DNA from: Candidatus Margulisiibacteriota bacterium
GTDB lineage: Bacteria; Margulisbacteria; Termititenacia; Termititenacales; Termititenacaceae
Direction of reading: 5' to 3'
Length of the DNA: 37,434 nt
NCBI GenBank assembly: GCA_031267055.1
Contig: JAIRZV010000016.1
Coordinates: forward strand, 1-37,434
The position numbers and the translations under genes were made by a program. The notes below the pieces were generated by a model. That model had not been told where the DNA came from. It was given only the letters and a program-made list of their open reading frames with translations, and did no database searches. This document shows, piece after piece, positions 9,001 through 16,320 of this stretch. Position 1 is the stretch's first letter, and the number at the start of each line of letters is the position of its first letter.

Positions 9001-11635
9001 CGAGACTATGCAAAAAATTATCAAAGGTATGTTCTTGCATTACTATCAATGGAACGGACAGTACACCATTCAGCAAGTCTGGGCAAATTTCAAAGACGAA
9101 ATGCAGCGTGACACTATCTCCAACGCTATGCCGACTATTCTTTACCGCGGTGTTGAATATCCTTTCTGGGATTTGCTGGATAAAGTTTTTGCGGAAATCG
9201 ATAAGAAAAAACTGCTGTCGCTGCATAGCTTTAAAGCGAACGGAAAAGAAAACTATGACTATGCTTTGGACGCTATGCGCCAGCGTTATAAAAAAGTCGA
9301 TGAAATTTTTGATGATGTTATGTTGAAAGTCATTTCGAATTTTAAAAGTTATGTTGAGGTTACTCAGCCTTATCTGGATGAACTAGCTATTGATCCTGAG
9401 ATGCAGGCGCTAAATAGAGAAAATCAGAAAGAGCTGGATATGCTTTCCACTTTACTGCCTACTTTACTGTTCGTGGCAAATGCCGGCCTGACTATGGACG
9501 AGATCGAGGACGCGCTGGTTTCAGAAAATGCGGATAAAGATAATTTGTTCAATAAATATAATTCTCTTCCGGTATTGTCCGCGTACCGGCCGGATGAGCA
9601 AGGCAATATCGTCAACTGGACGACAGTTTTATTACAGGCGCAGCAGGCTATGTATTATTCAATGTGGAATAAAAATCAGCGCGGCGGCTGGTATGATATG
9701 CTCGATTTCAATAGAACCAAATCTTATGTTGATGAAATGATGGGCTTTTTGCAAAATCAAGGCTGTTTCAATAAAAACCTACGTGTTCACGCGACTTATC
9801 TGCATTTGCTGCGTGGCGTGATCAATGTCGCCGTGCCGGTAGATAATTCTATTATGGACAACGGTCTGCCGAACACTGTTGGCAATAATCCCAATCCGCC
9901 GAGCTATGTACCAAGGATGTCCACAGAGCTGGGCGTTCCGGCCGCTGCCGCTGCCCTGTCCTCGGTGGTTATGCCGCTATTGGGGCCTGTTCTGTCGCCG
10001 CTGCTGCTCAATATTTTGACTTCAGTGTTGTATCTGAATGTTGTGCCCGGGGTACAGAGAAAAATGCAGGAAACTTACCGGCGTGTGTCTGTTTTGAAAG
10101 AGGAGAAAGAGGATGATAACTTTCTGCTTCGGCTGGAAAAATTGCATCAAGTTTTGGACTTGAGTAAGACCTACAGCGCGGTGGAGGATTACCGGATCAC
10201 GCTGGAGATGATGAAGTCTTTTTTGTGGGGACGGCAGATCAGGAGTTTTATCGGCTCGGCCAAAGCGGAAAGCGATCATGACGTCACCGCTCTGGTGCAA
10301 TTCCCACGCTGGTTTGGCGCGATCTTGGAACTGTCGCCAGCGGAGCTGATGGACGCCAAGTTTATGGAGAGATTTGCCAAAGAGCATCATATGCCGAAAT
10401 GGATTATGCGAGAAATAGTTAAATTCCGCGAGGAAGCGAGCTTCCATGACCTGCACCCGATGTCTATGTATTACAATCTGCGTTTTAGCATGGTGATGTC
10501 CATGTACGCGCTGTTCGGTTTTTCGCCGTTCTCTTTTGCCGGGCCGTTGAGCGCTGTGGCTGGCTCCGCGCTGCTGATCGGAGCGGTGGGTATATTTGCC
10601 TTGTTTGATTATATGTTTATTAAAAACCAAATCGCGGCGCATCACTGGACAGCCGCTGGCATCAATAGAGCCAATGAGAGGGTGGCGGAAGACCGGTCCA
10701 ATACGATCAACGGTATTTTAATACCCAAGATCGAGAGCACGCTGGTCAGCGTATATAAAATGAAGTTCATTTCTTCCCAGCCGGTGTATATACCTGAGAA
10801 ACGTTATGCGGATGGTCTGTATTTTGGCAAGGCGGATGCGCTCAAAATGCAAATAGCGGCTAAACTGCAATACCGCCAGAAATTAGCAGATTTGGCAACA
10901 ATGAAAGAACAGGCCGAAAAAAATATAACGGCGCTGGTCAACCAAATCGCCGGGCCTGAGCTGGCTAGATATGAAAAGGAGCTGCGTCAAGATAAACACT
11001 GGCAGAATAAGAGCGAAGCGGAAATAACACAAGAAGCCAAGCAGCGCGCTTATAAAGATATTCTGAATCTGGCACGCGGAGATGCCGGAATTCAAATATC
11101 TCTTAGATCTGGTCTTGAGTTAAACAAAAAACAAAAAGAAGGAATGTTAAGAAAAATAAACACCTTGTCGCAAGCCGCTGACTCGACTGAGGAGCAAAAA
11201 ATGGCTCTGCTGGATAATTTGATCGATATAGCTAAGCTAGATGATGTGATTGTGCGGACAGAAGCCACTATCGCCAGCAGCCGTGGTGGTATTGGTAACC
11301 CGCTGGGAGCATTAAGAGCCAGACGCCCCGGCGTAAGACTTAACAACTGGCACAATATGGTCCGCAAATATATGCCGGCGGTTTCTATGAGCGCTCTCAG
11401 CGCTTCCGCTTTGCTAACAATTGCCAGCAATCCTATGTCTGCGATTCTCTTAGTGCCTGTGCTGGTGTTTGGCTGGTTTAGCACGAGGAATCTTTTTCTC
11501 CGTCCGAAAAATTATGTGGAAAGAGGCATCGGTGGAGCAGTGCCCAGCCTGCGCGAAGCTCAATTATACGCGGAAAGATATTTTGATGGGCAAGGAACGC
11601 ATAATACAGCAAATGGAGGTGGCGATCATGAATAA
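3086..11635 (+). CDS. Giant membrane-associated protein with GT2 synthase-like C-terminal signature
   Basis: A 2849-residue protein of no family I can name overall. No signal peptide is visible. Residues 40-80 are beta-rich and resemble a decayed PilZ domain (R42-x4-R47, SPATV, D68-x-V-x-x-G73). Charged, coiled-coil-prone helices lie near 372-405 and 545-635, followed by a long mixed region with no recognised motif. The C-terminal fifth is membrane-embedded, with hydrophobic stretches near 2285-2320, 2466-2511 and 2763-2798. Between the first two lies VED (2366-2368) and, 37 residues later, QFPRW (2405-2409). That order and spacing match the TED...QxxRW pair of processive GT2 synthases such as BcsA, where membrane helices also follow. 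The first Asp and the DxD of GT2 were not securely found, so catalysis is unproven. GGGAG lies 7 nt before the ATG. The stop overlaps the next gene by 8 nt. Confidence 0.6.
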   Translation: MYQYLLKVISDRVGPPDRREIANSNVPNANNAETGLVDAYGRELDARSPATVRLRLADGTIVDAAVLDYVYAGQQVKLLTDGAGRPLFIAKPTGYDVHGNIEYEFMEVVRDAAGAIHGQRIKRILLLNADGSIYRTIKEEKIILNDSDLSRVVVIGTNTAARQASENERNGFAEDGTEFNVSELSKEIGTTFNLRVYKDGAAGEAPSVYTRIIKFGNSSVENLAVFDKNGLLYVVMPGKAAETWELHSARFKDEVQNMVIIGAEVTGSSQVSFAGAVVGAEAAQIMPKNNAAAATISDNHIEPSGLTTTLTQAGEYFRDNYKGHLAITQSRNPAHAFRKEIGKEGGDYDIDIYPIVERLYEKSATNKELLTVIEAMNKSEKKKLLHWLEKRAKELEKKVEETELLGGIKRYPLRATADILMQLFLRTLAPEAGVGSEALLGAINQMVYSYFGGSMNYFFKSMMDYSKETHYADKSGGSSFVLAMHGNPELGRFLGTIPKEYTREYVNTEDAAGRYGDTGIVLKKQGDGSIDFRFSYATSLQDAREFGVYINGLIARAERELADLKTRNSEYSAKEQEIFARREAELEKLKESYGKDAHGRDIGYLARAEKLLDNFDKELEALTAEYKDIVAAQELLGSLYSIRYAADRRFSLSDAGRRDRGWAGIWYFQLDKKKPLTLPKEIQDHKGVYIHEKNNILQVNYFLTRAELDEYLVPALKNAGYSNDFIEKVRIGFKIVESAYYAEIANRGPFTELPADQRQRQVTEVAAFTSVIYDLPIEHLYISFMQEEYSLHKVTLAIQANSPEETHSANAYGNAAHARERETRANAVNDTIMTRYSKGRLVHLLEELMSEISKKHIEIGSNLDNILESIVYMFDASKTQSQAERLLAVKEIVLNFLSGNLDTKEKRIATLQAAIQMDDFVSADAQRNELLSHNYRLLGLILADQHGRRIPWNMILDEVLQDPRIFPADDRERSIMTVGFQKLNMFQNENAGKRGAVPYKHRGIVINDLNGYDPETEFPLRQALREVLAEELKKGLILEAQIDNTVNLLITATEWQEKSVPRIAEIMSGFWTNGQLSIAEQDELRGLLLQYFAVDADEMQRIINDLIANKEAIRNREQLYLDTDIGSNHINQINAENLGLKAYLGVYGYARGYNIYTKGSSRPNISEALAAKPKGEKFSEKEIKELFGAAFMDYMSGRTGSDGGINEVTRWIESEHLLLGFSDLRRQNGMQKARESRIIDPTFGKLRRRLGLSDIDNQLYFPESHGELYQELTHVKETQKIHNNGTMASLSKDSLDHIVRNYDTIGYEIMSAVAEYEDTASIDATIEKLKAAGFNVVDLKNIEPETDKDKQECIYDLDKRTITVTPNVEELRKTIIRELDGDSHKIVSYKNGMFTIEFDEGTEGMALWLADSLEAKGYTARANTRWVTVESNINLITDILGAEGEKVKYNRELTFVTNSRDFIKLILDEKLSQDEAKVLVTIFNSHAEYVSDFKGEEERKMNYLSEALRRKVVEVLKDPHVGLYASLDDMEKWINDKSKENLWFAGQTHREQVRAFWRDRRAKLKIKLNEAIKEFAGDHKADIEGFTSINADTLTDRYMEVIEDAQNLLQATADGMLLEINRAVDNYKVIVGQNILAPVSAAAGQNLTVQQILLNMQIDGANSSRAELDAVSSGIDWMGTNDKKIVDALKFLLSVPKNVNKPNQSGAVDPKNIQLSFAQLANGRKLDKENPVGYLAGALKLAAAHQPGQKYVRSKHWNIFVSDLLSSISVNGGREAKNYTGAEATIKTVAELAEHDEVKKILELLKGLSENEIQSLIDQTVAWLEAEARYKASLEPILEGKGMSRDTATVLTDMLFAQDTEDGYRGELSVKANAIEFVDTYHKDSYPKGAHTTGEYEMPDGTKGNGLILNNGILRDYIKARIDAQSAPKRAELDSWKREQESMFNIIRISPKYDSTFKPETFNGSYIGLTPFETMQKIIKGMFLHYYQWNGQYTIQQVWANFKDEMQRDTISNAMPTILYRGVEYPFWDLLDKVFAEIDKKKLLSLHSFKANGKENYDYALDAMRQRYKKVDEIFDDVMLKVISNFKSYVEVTQPYLDELAIDPEMQALNRENQKELDMLSTLLPTLLFVANAGLTMDEIEDALVSENADKDNLFNKYNSLPVLSAYRPDEQGNIVNWTTVLLQAQQAMYYSMWNKNQRGGWYDMLDFNRTKSYVDEMMGFLQNQGCFNKNLRVHATYLHLLRGVINVAVPVDNSIMDNGLPNTVGNNPNPPSYVPRMSTELGVPAAAAALSSVVMPLLGPVLSPLLLNILTSVLYLNVVPGVQRKMQETYRRVSVLKEEKEDDNFLLRLEKLHQVLDLSKTYSAVEDYRITLEMMKSFLWGRQIRSFIGSAKAESDHDVTALVQFPRWFGAILELSPAELMDAKFMERFAKEHHMPKWIMREIVKFREEASFHDLHPMSMYYNLRFSMVMSMYALFGFSPFSFAGPLSAVAGSALLIGAVGIFALFDYMFIKNQIAAHHWTAAGINRANERVAEDRSNTINGILIPKIESTLVSVYKMKFISSQPVYIPEKRYADGLYFGKADALKMQIAAKLQYRQKLADLATMKEQAEKNITALVNQIAGPELARYEKELRQDKHWQNKSEAEITQEAKQRAYKDILNLARGDAGIQISLRSGLELNKKQKEGMLRKINTLSQAADSTEEQKMALLDNLIDIAKLDDVIVRTEATIASSRGGIGNPLGALRARRPGVRLNNWHNMVRKYMPAVSMSALSASALLTIASNPMSAILLVPVLVFGWFSTRNLFLRPKNYVERGIGGAVPSLREAQLYAERYFDGQGTHNTANGGGDHE

Positions 11636-14600
11636 ATGGCTGACTAAAATACTTTCGGATGAAGAGTTATTAAGAAGAGTCAGAATGGGCGGCGGATCGA
11701 AACCGCCGAGAAAACCCTGGCCGCCTCTGGCTAAAGCAGGGATTGCCGTTGCTGGACTTGGCGCAGTTGGTGTTGCTGGCTATCAATGCGAAGCAGCCAA
11801 AGAATCCAGAAGAAGCGAAGTAGAGCCTGCTGAGGCAACGGAAGCCTTAGAACAGGAAACGGCCGAAAGCGAAACGACATCTATCCATGACGAAGGAATG
11901 AAAATTTTAAACGAGGCTTTGGAAAAAACTGACTTGAAAAACGAGGAAAATCTGAACATCAAAATTCAGACCACGCTTGATAATGTTATGCGGGGTGATA
12001 ACGGCAACAAATTAAAAGTGACGCTTGGCGACGCGATATTTATTCAAGATCCCAGCCAGCCACAAAATGGCATTGTTTCGGAAAGTGTTTATTTCCTGCG
12101 CATCGCCGCGGCTAAGCCTAGCGAGGAAACCCAGAAGTTTTTTGACGGGCTGCTGCGTGGCTTTGATCAAATGACTGCGCTGGGTGGCGGCCACGGCGTG
12201 TTCCCGGCTTGGACGGTAAAGATCGAGAACGACCGTTTGGTTTTGAATACAGACAAAGACGCTGGCGCGCATAATTCTGCCGCTGACTCCGATCATGATC
12301 TGATCATGGCTTTGCTGGTAGCCGTGCAAAATGTAAAAAACAATGATTGGGAGGATAGTGATTACGCCGAGCGGCTGGAAAAACTGATCGATGGTCTGGC
12401 TAAAGAATATATTGAGGTGGCTGGCCGCTGGGCGCTGAAGCCTTCAGAAGATTGGTACGGCGATGAGCAGGGCGAATGGTTTTATCTGGACTACTTTTCC
12501 CCAGAAACCTGTTTTGCGCTGGCGCAATATTTAGCTGCCAAAAATGATCCGCGCGCGGCGTTTTGGCAAAAGTGCGGAGAGGACAGTCTGGAAATATATG
12601 CCGCTTGTCTGGAGCAGATCGGCTGGGTGCCTGAGCAGGTTTCCCTTGGCATTGATGAGGATGGCAATCTGCTGGTCGAAGCGCGGCAAGGCCATGGTTT
12701 GCAGGGTTGGGACGGCATTCGCGCGCCAAGCCGTATTGCTGCCGGTCTGCCTTATTATATTAAGGCCAATAAATTGACCGAAGAACAAAAAGCGATTTTT
12801 ACAGAATATCTAAATAAATGGAATGATCCTGCCGGCAAAGCTTCCGGCATGGCTCCGGCTTTGACTGCGGCGGCTTATCTGCCTCTGGCTGTGCAGCTGG
12901 GCGCTGTTGATTTGGCCGCCGAGATGCTGTCCGTGCTGGCCAAAGAAAATACCGCCGCGGTTTATGCCAGTCAAGATCAGTATTACGAAACCTCGTTGAT
13001 TTTAAAAGCGTTGGTTGATGTCAGCGCGCCTTATGATCTAGACAAGTATTCTCGGATGGGCGACTATACTCCGGCTTGGCGGTTAGAAGACATTTGCGAT
13101 CCACAGGCTGGTTATTATGGCCAAGTTGGTGTTTTGAGCGCTTTTGGCGCGCTGGGTTTTGTGATCAACCCCGATCCGCCCAGCCAGTTTAAGATTTATA
13201 AAGGCATTAACACCCATATTATTACCGCCGAGAGTATGCTTTCTGGTTTGGCTGACGCAATGGCCGCGGGTGATATGGCTAAATTTCAGGCCATCTTTAA
13301 TATGATCGATGCGCTGTGCGTAGAAAATTATAACAAGGGCAAAGCCAAAAGATTATTTTTGCCGAGAGTGGTGACCTTGAAGCCGCAGGATAGCGCGCGT
13401 AAATTGTCTTTAGACAATTTTACTATACCCGGAGGCAATGACGGCAAAGCTTCCAGCAGCGGCGCGGATTTAATGCTGCTGGCTTTATTGATCAAGGCTC
13501 TGGACATGGATTTTAATACAGGATTGATGAACGCTCCAAAGTTTTTGTACGATGCTCAGAACCGGATCAGGAATTTTATCGCCAGATACGCCAGCGAGAT
13601 GGTCAAGAGCAGTGGCGATGTTTATCCTTATACGGATGAGACTGGCGCAACGCGGCTGCTATTGACACCAGGTGGTTTGATTGGCAGTAATGAGTCACCA
13701 AGAGATCAGAGCATTATATACGAGTATCATACTGATTATGTACAAAATCTGGATATTTTGCGCTGCATCGTTCAATATTTTAGGCCGGGATTTGGCATTG
13801 GTAATAGTAAAGGTTCCTCAGAGTTGTATACAATTTTTACCGCACTGTTGTCCGATACGGAAGAATTGAAAAAAAGGATTGACGCGAAATTTTCTGACGC
13901 CGTTAAATATCCGCAAGGGATGCCGCAAACGGTGTACATCTACCTGCCCCACGCGTCTGGGCAGCCGGTGCGAGTGCTGGATGCCAATGAATTTAGCGCG
14001 GAGATGAATCCAAATAAGAAAGAGGAATATATTTCATTGAATTACCCGGGCTCCAATGGCTATGATTACGGTTACTATTATACGCAAATCATGCAAGCCG
14101 CCAGCTCCGGCAAACAACCAGCGATAGATTTTAAGCAAACGAAAGCGCAGGTCAATGTGAATGAGGACTATATCTATGGCAAGACCGGCATCGGCGTGGT
14201 GGCCAATCATGTTGCACGTCATCATGGCGTGGCCGGTATATCTCCGTTGCATGATCGGAGATTGCAAAATGATTCGGAAATCGGCCGCGGCCGCCTGCAG
14301 ACAGCGGATTCTAAAGCATATGATAGGACGCCTTACCCGTTTGCTGTGTCAATTCCTATACTTTTTTTCAATATTGATATTATTGGCGACTGGGAAAAAG
14401 TTTTCAGCGACCGGCTGCGCGCGGCGCTCAGGAGAATGAGCGAAGCGGATTATGCGGCGCAGGGCGAACAAATGTACACCAATACTTTGCTGGCTTATGC
14501 CGGATTGCCCACTGCGAAAATGGTCAAAAAGGGCATGACTACCGAGCGCGTTGCCATTACCGCTATACGGGTAGATGACTTTCTGGAATCAGTTCTGGGT

Positions 14601-16295
14601 TTTTCCGAAGAATTTGTCCGTAAAGGTCTTTATATTGAAATTTCTGCCGTTGATGTGGTTTCTTATTACTTGCTGCAGATTAGCGCGATGTTCGGTTATG
14701 ACAAGCCGGAATTGCTGCATCGTATCAATATGCTGCTGGCGGAGATCGAGAGACAGGCGCAGACTAAAGGAAAAGAAGTGGATTTAGACAATCCTATTGT
14801 CAAGGCGCTGAAGCTCCAGCAGCTTTTGCTGTGGAACAATATGTCGCCGCTGCAAAGAGACCGGCTTGATCTTGCCGATCTGGAGCATTACGGGTTAAGG
14901 CCTCTCTATAATTATTTTAAAGACCAACCCGCAACGCAAAACGATATCATTAAGCTGACAGAATTTTCTTGGGATGGCATTGAACTGGATGTGTCCGATG
15001 CAATAGTAGACCCTGTTACAGGAGAAAAAGAGTATACGTTGACGCCGGATAAACTCAAAAAGATGCGCATACCGCAGCAGTTGAAAGATGTGGTGTTTAG
15101 TGAAATAGCGCGGAGAGATATTTTAGAAAAGATTAAAAAGTATCCATTGCCTGTTCCGCTGGAAAGAGAGAAAGAGCGTGAAGAAAACCTTAGAGAAGAG
15201 CTTTTTGATTATATAGATAATTTGCCGAAAGAGTATAAGGTGCCCGGTTTGATCCCGATCCTTTTCTCGGAAGGCGAGCTTGATGAAAATGACGAACGCA
15301 AACCTGACCCGATCCCGCGCGCCATCAAGGAAGAATTTATCCGTACATATCTGGATGAAATCGACTACACTAAAGCCGGCGCTTCTGGAAAGTACAACAC
15401 TTTGTGGCAGGCGTATACTTTGCTTCTTTATAAAGAAGTCAGCAAGGAGATCAGCGATTGGGTAAAGAAAGTAAAAGCCGACGAGAGTGATCAGCCGAAT
15501 GCAAAGACGCTGCTGTTGATAAAACAAAAATTAGCAAATCTGACCGCTATGCTGAATATTATGCATCTGACCGGCCTGCCACTGGAGCAGCAGAGCACTG
15601 ACCCGCTGATCGAACAATTCGCTAAGGCCAGGGAAATTAATGATAAAGCGTTCGACGATTTTGTGGGCACATATGAGGAACAAGGAATCTTGGCGGATAT
15701 ATTCAACAATATCTACTGGCTAGGCAACGATCTAGAACAGCTCAAAGATGCTAAAGAAGACGGAAGCTTGTACAGACAGAGAGGGTTTGATTTATTGAAT
15801 GTCTATACAACAAATAATGCGGATTGGGAAAATAGTGATAAATTGAACGGCGTGTATATGCGTTTGCATCTGCAGGAAAGTGCTAGAAACAAGGAGCTTA
15901 CTCCAGAGCAAATTACAGAAAATTTAAATAAACTGCGGCAGCGGCAAAGAGCAGCCAATGCCTATGGCAATAAACGGGAATATGCTTACTTTTTGCAGAC
16001 GGAAGCGTTTGTATATTCACAAGTGGGTTATAACCCGCAGCCGGATGAAAGGAATGAAAATCCAGAAAACGGGTATAGTAGATATAGGGATATAGTAACT
16101 GACGAAATTCTTAAACAGTTCGATTATATATTGGCTGAGGTGAAAAATATGCAAATGGATGTAGAGTCTATAAATCCGCCACCGCTTTCTCCGGTTTCGG
16201 CAGATGATTCACAGGAAAATAACCCGACGGATACCCATGAAGATCGTACGGAAGAGACTAATATTGACGATGCAAGGAATATATTTGGTTTTTAA
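11628..16295 (+). CDS. Envelope-anchored GH8-like glycoside hydrolase, probably tandem domain
   Basis: A 1555-residue protein. I chose ATG 11628 (GGAGGT at 11615-11620, 7 nt upstream, 8-nt overlap with the previous gene) over an upstream start at 11469, which would overlap by 167 bases. Residues 35-52 are hydrophobic and end at Cys54, after a Gly/Pro-rich run, so the rest is probably outside the inner membrane. Residues 145-380 follow family GH8 ((alpha/alpha)6; endoglucanase, chitosanase, BcsZ). IVSESVYF carries Glu152 at the proton-donor place, NSAADSDHDLIMALL carries Asp220/222/224, YLDYFSP holds Tyr289, and GWDGIRAPSRIA carries Asp362 at the base position. A second, weaker copy follows: ITAESML (Glu535), SSSGADLMLLALL (Asp614), YEYHTDYVQN near 699-708. 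It lacks the first Asp of the xxDxD motif. The remaining ~800 residues are helical and unassigned, with an acidic disordered tail. Confidence 0.72.
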   Translation: MNKWLTKILSDEELLRRVRMGGGSKPPRKPWPPLAKAGIAVAGLGAVGVAGYQCEAAKESRRSEVEPAEATEALEQETAESETTSIHDEGMKILNEALEKTDLKNEENLNIKIQTTLDNVMRGDNGNKLKVTLGDAIFIQDPSQPQNGIVSESVYFLRIAAAKPSEETQKFFDGLLRGFDQMTALGGGHGVFPAWTVKIENDRLVLNTDKDAGAHNSAADSDHDLIMALLVAVQNVKNNDWEDSDYAERLEKLIDGLAKEYIEVAGRWALKPSEDWYGDEQGEWFYLDYFSPETCFALAQYLAAKNDPRAAFWQKCGEDSLEIYAACLEQIGWVPEQVSLGIDEDGNLLVEARQGHGLQGWDGIRAPSRIAAGLPYYIKANKLTEEQKAIFTEYLNKWNDPAGKASGMAPALTAAAYLPLAVQLGAVDLAAEMLSVLAKENTAAVYASQDQYYETSLILKALVDVSAPYDLDKYSRMGDYTPAWRLEDICDPQAGYYGQVGVLSAFGALGFVINPDPPSQFKIYKGINTHIITAESMLSGLADAMAAGDMAKFQAIFNMIDALCVENYNKGKAKRLFLPRVVTLKPQDSARKLSLDNFTIPGGNDGKASSSGADLMLLALLIKALDMDFNTGLMNAPKFLYDAQNRIRNFIARYASEMVKSSGDVYPYTDETGATRLLLTPGGLIGSNESPRDQSIIYEYHTDYVQNLDILRCIVQYFRPGFGIGNSKGSSELYTIFTALLSDTEELKKRIDAKFSDAVKYPQGMPQTVYIYLPHASGQPVRVLDANEFSAEMNPNKKEEYISLNYPGSNGYDYGYYYTQIMQAASSGKQPAIDFKQTKAQVNVNEDYIYGKTGIGVVANHVARHHGVAGISPLHDRRLQNDSEIGRGRLQTADSKAYDRTPYPFAVSIPILFFNIDIIGDWEKVFSDRLRAALRRMSEADYAAQGEQMYTNTLLAYAGLPTAKMVKKGMTTERVAITAIRVDDFLESVLGFSEEFVRKGLYIEISAVDVVSYYLLQISAMFGYDKPELLHRINMLLAEIERQAQTKGKEVDLDNPIVKALKLQQLLLWNNMSPLQRDRLDLADLEHYGLRPLYNYFKDQPATQNDIIKLTEFSWDGIELDVSDAIVDPVTGEKEYTLTPDKLKKMRIPQQLKDVVFSEIARRDILEKIKKYPLPVPLEREKEREENLREELFDYIDNLPKEYKVPGLIPILFSEGELDENDERKPDPIPRAIKEEFIRTYLDEIDYTKAGASGKYNTLWQAYTLLLYKEVSKEISDWVKKVKADESDQPNAKTLLLIKQKLANLTAMLNIMHLTGLPLEQQSTDPLIEQFAKAREINDKAFDDFVGTYEEQGILADIFNNIYWLGNDLEQLKDAKEDGSLYRQRGFDLLNVYTTNNADWENSDKLNGVYMRLHLQESARNKELTPEQITENLNKLRQRQRAANAYGNKREYAYFLQTEAFVYSQVGYNPQPDERNENPENGYSRYRDIVTDEILKQFDYILAEVKNMQMDVESINPPPLSPVSADDSQENNPTDTHEDRTEETNIDDARNIFGF

Positions 16296-16320
16296 GAGAG
16301 CCTAAATTTGGAGGAAAGTT

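Noticed and set aside
9440..9700. Weak resemblance to GT48 beta-1,3-glucan synthases (EN.D, W....Q..MYYS)
   Set aside because: The order of motifs is wrong for FKS-type enzymes and the diagnostic ENQNHA and RGG..K regions are absent.
10022..10645. A 207-codon open frame on the minus strand, rich in His, Gln and Arg
   Set aside because: It lies wholly within the first giant gene opposite its transmembrane and GT2-like region. The composition is typical of an antisense frame.
11469..11627. Upstream start giving a 1608-residue GH8-like protein
   Set aside because: It would overlap the previous gene by 167 bases. The ATG at 11628 has a strong GGAGGT and a typical 8-nt overlap.
16296..16320. Terminators between the giant genes
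   Set aside because: The gaps are 2-25 bases and have no GC-rich hairpin with a T-tract. The genes appear to be co-transcribed.
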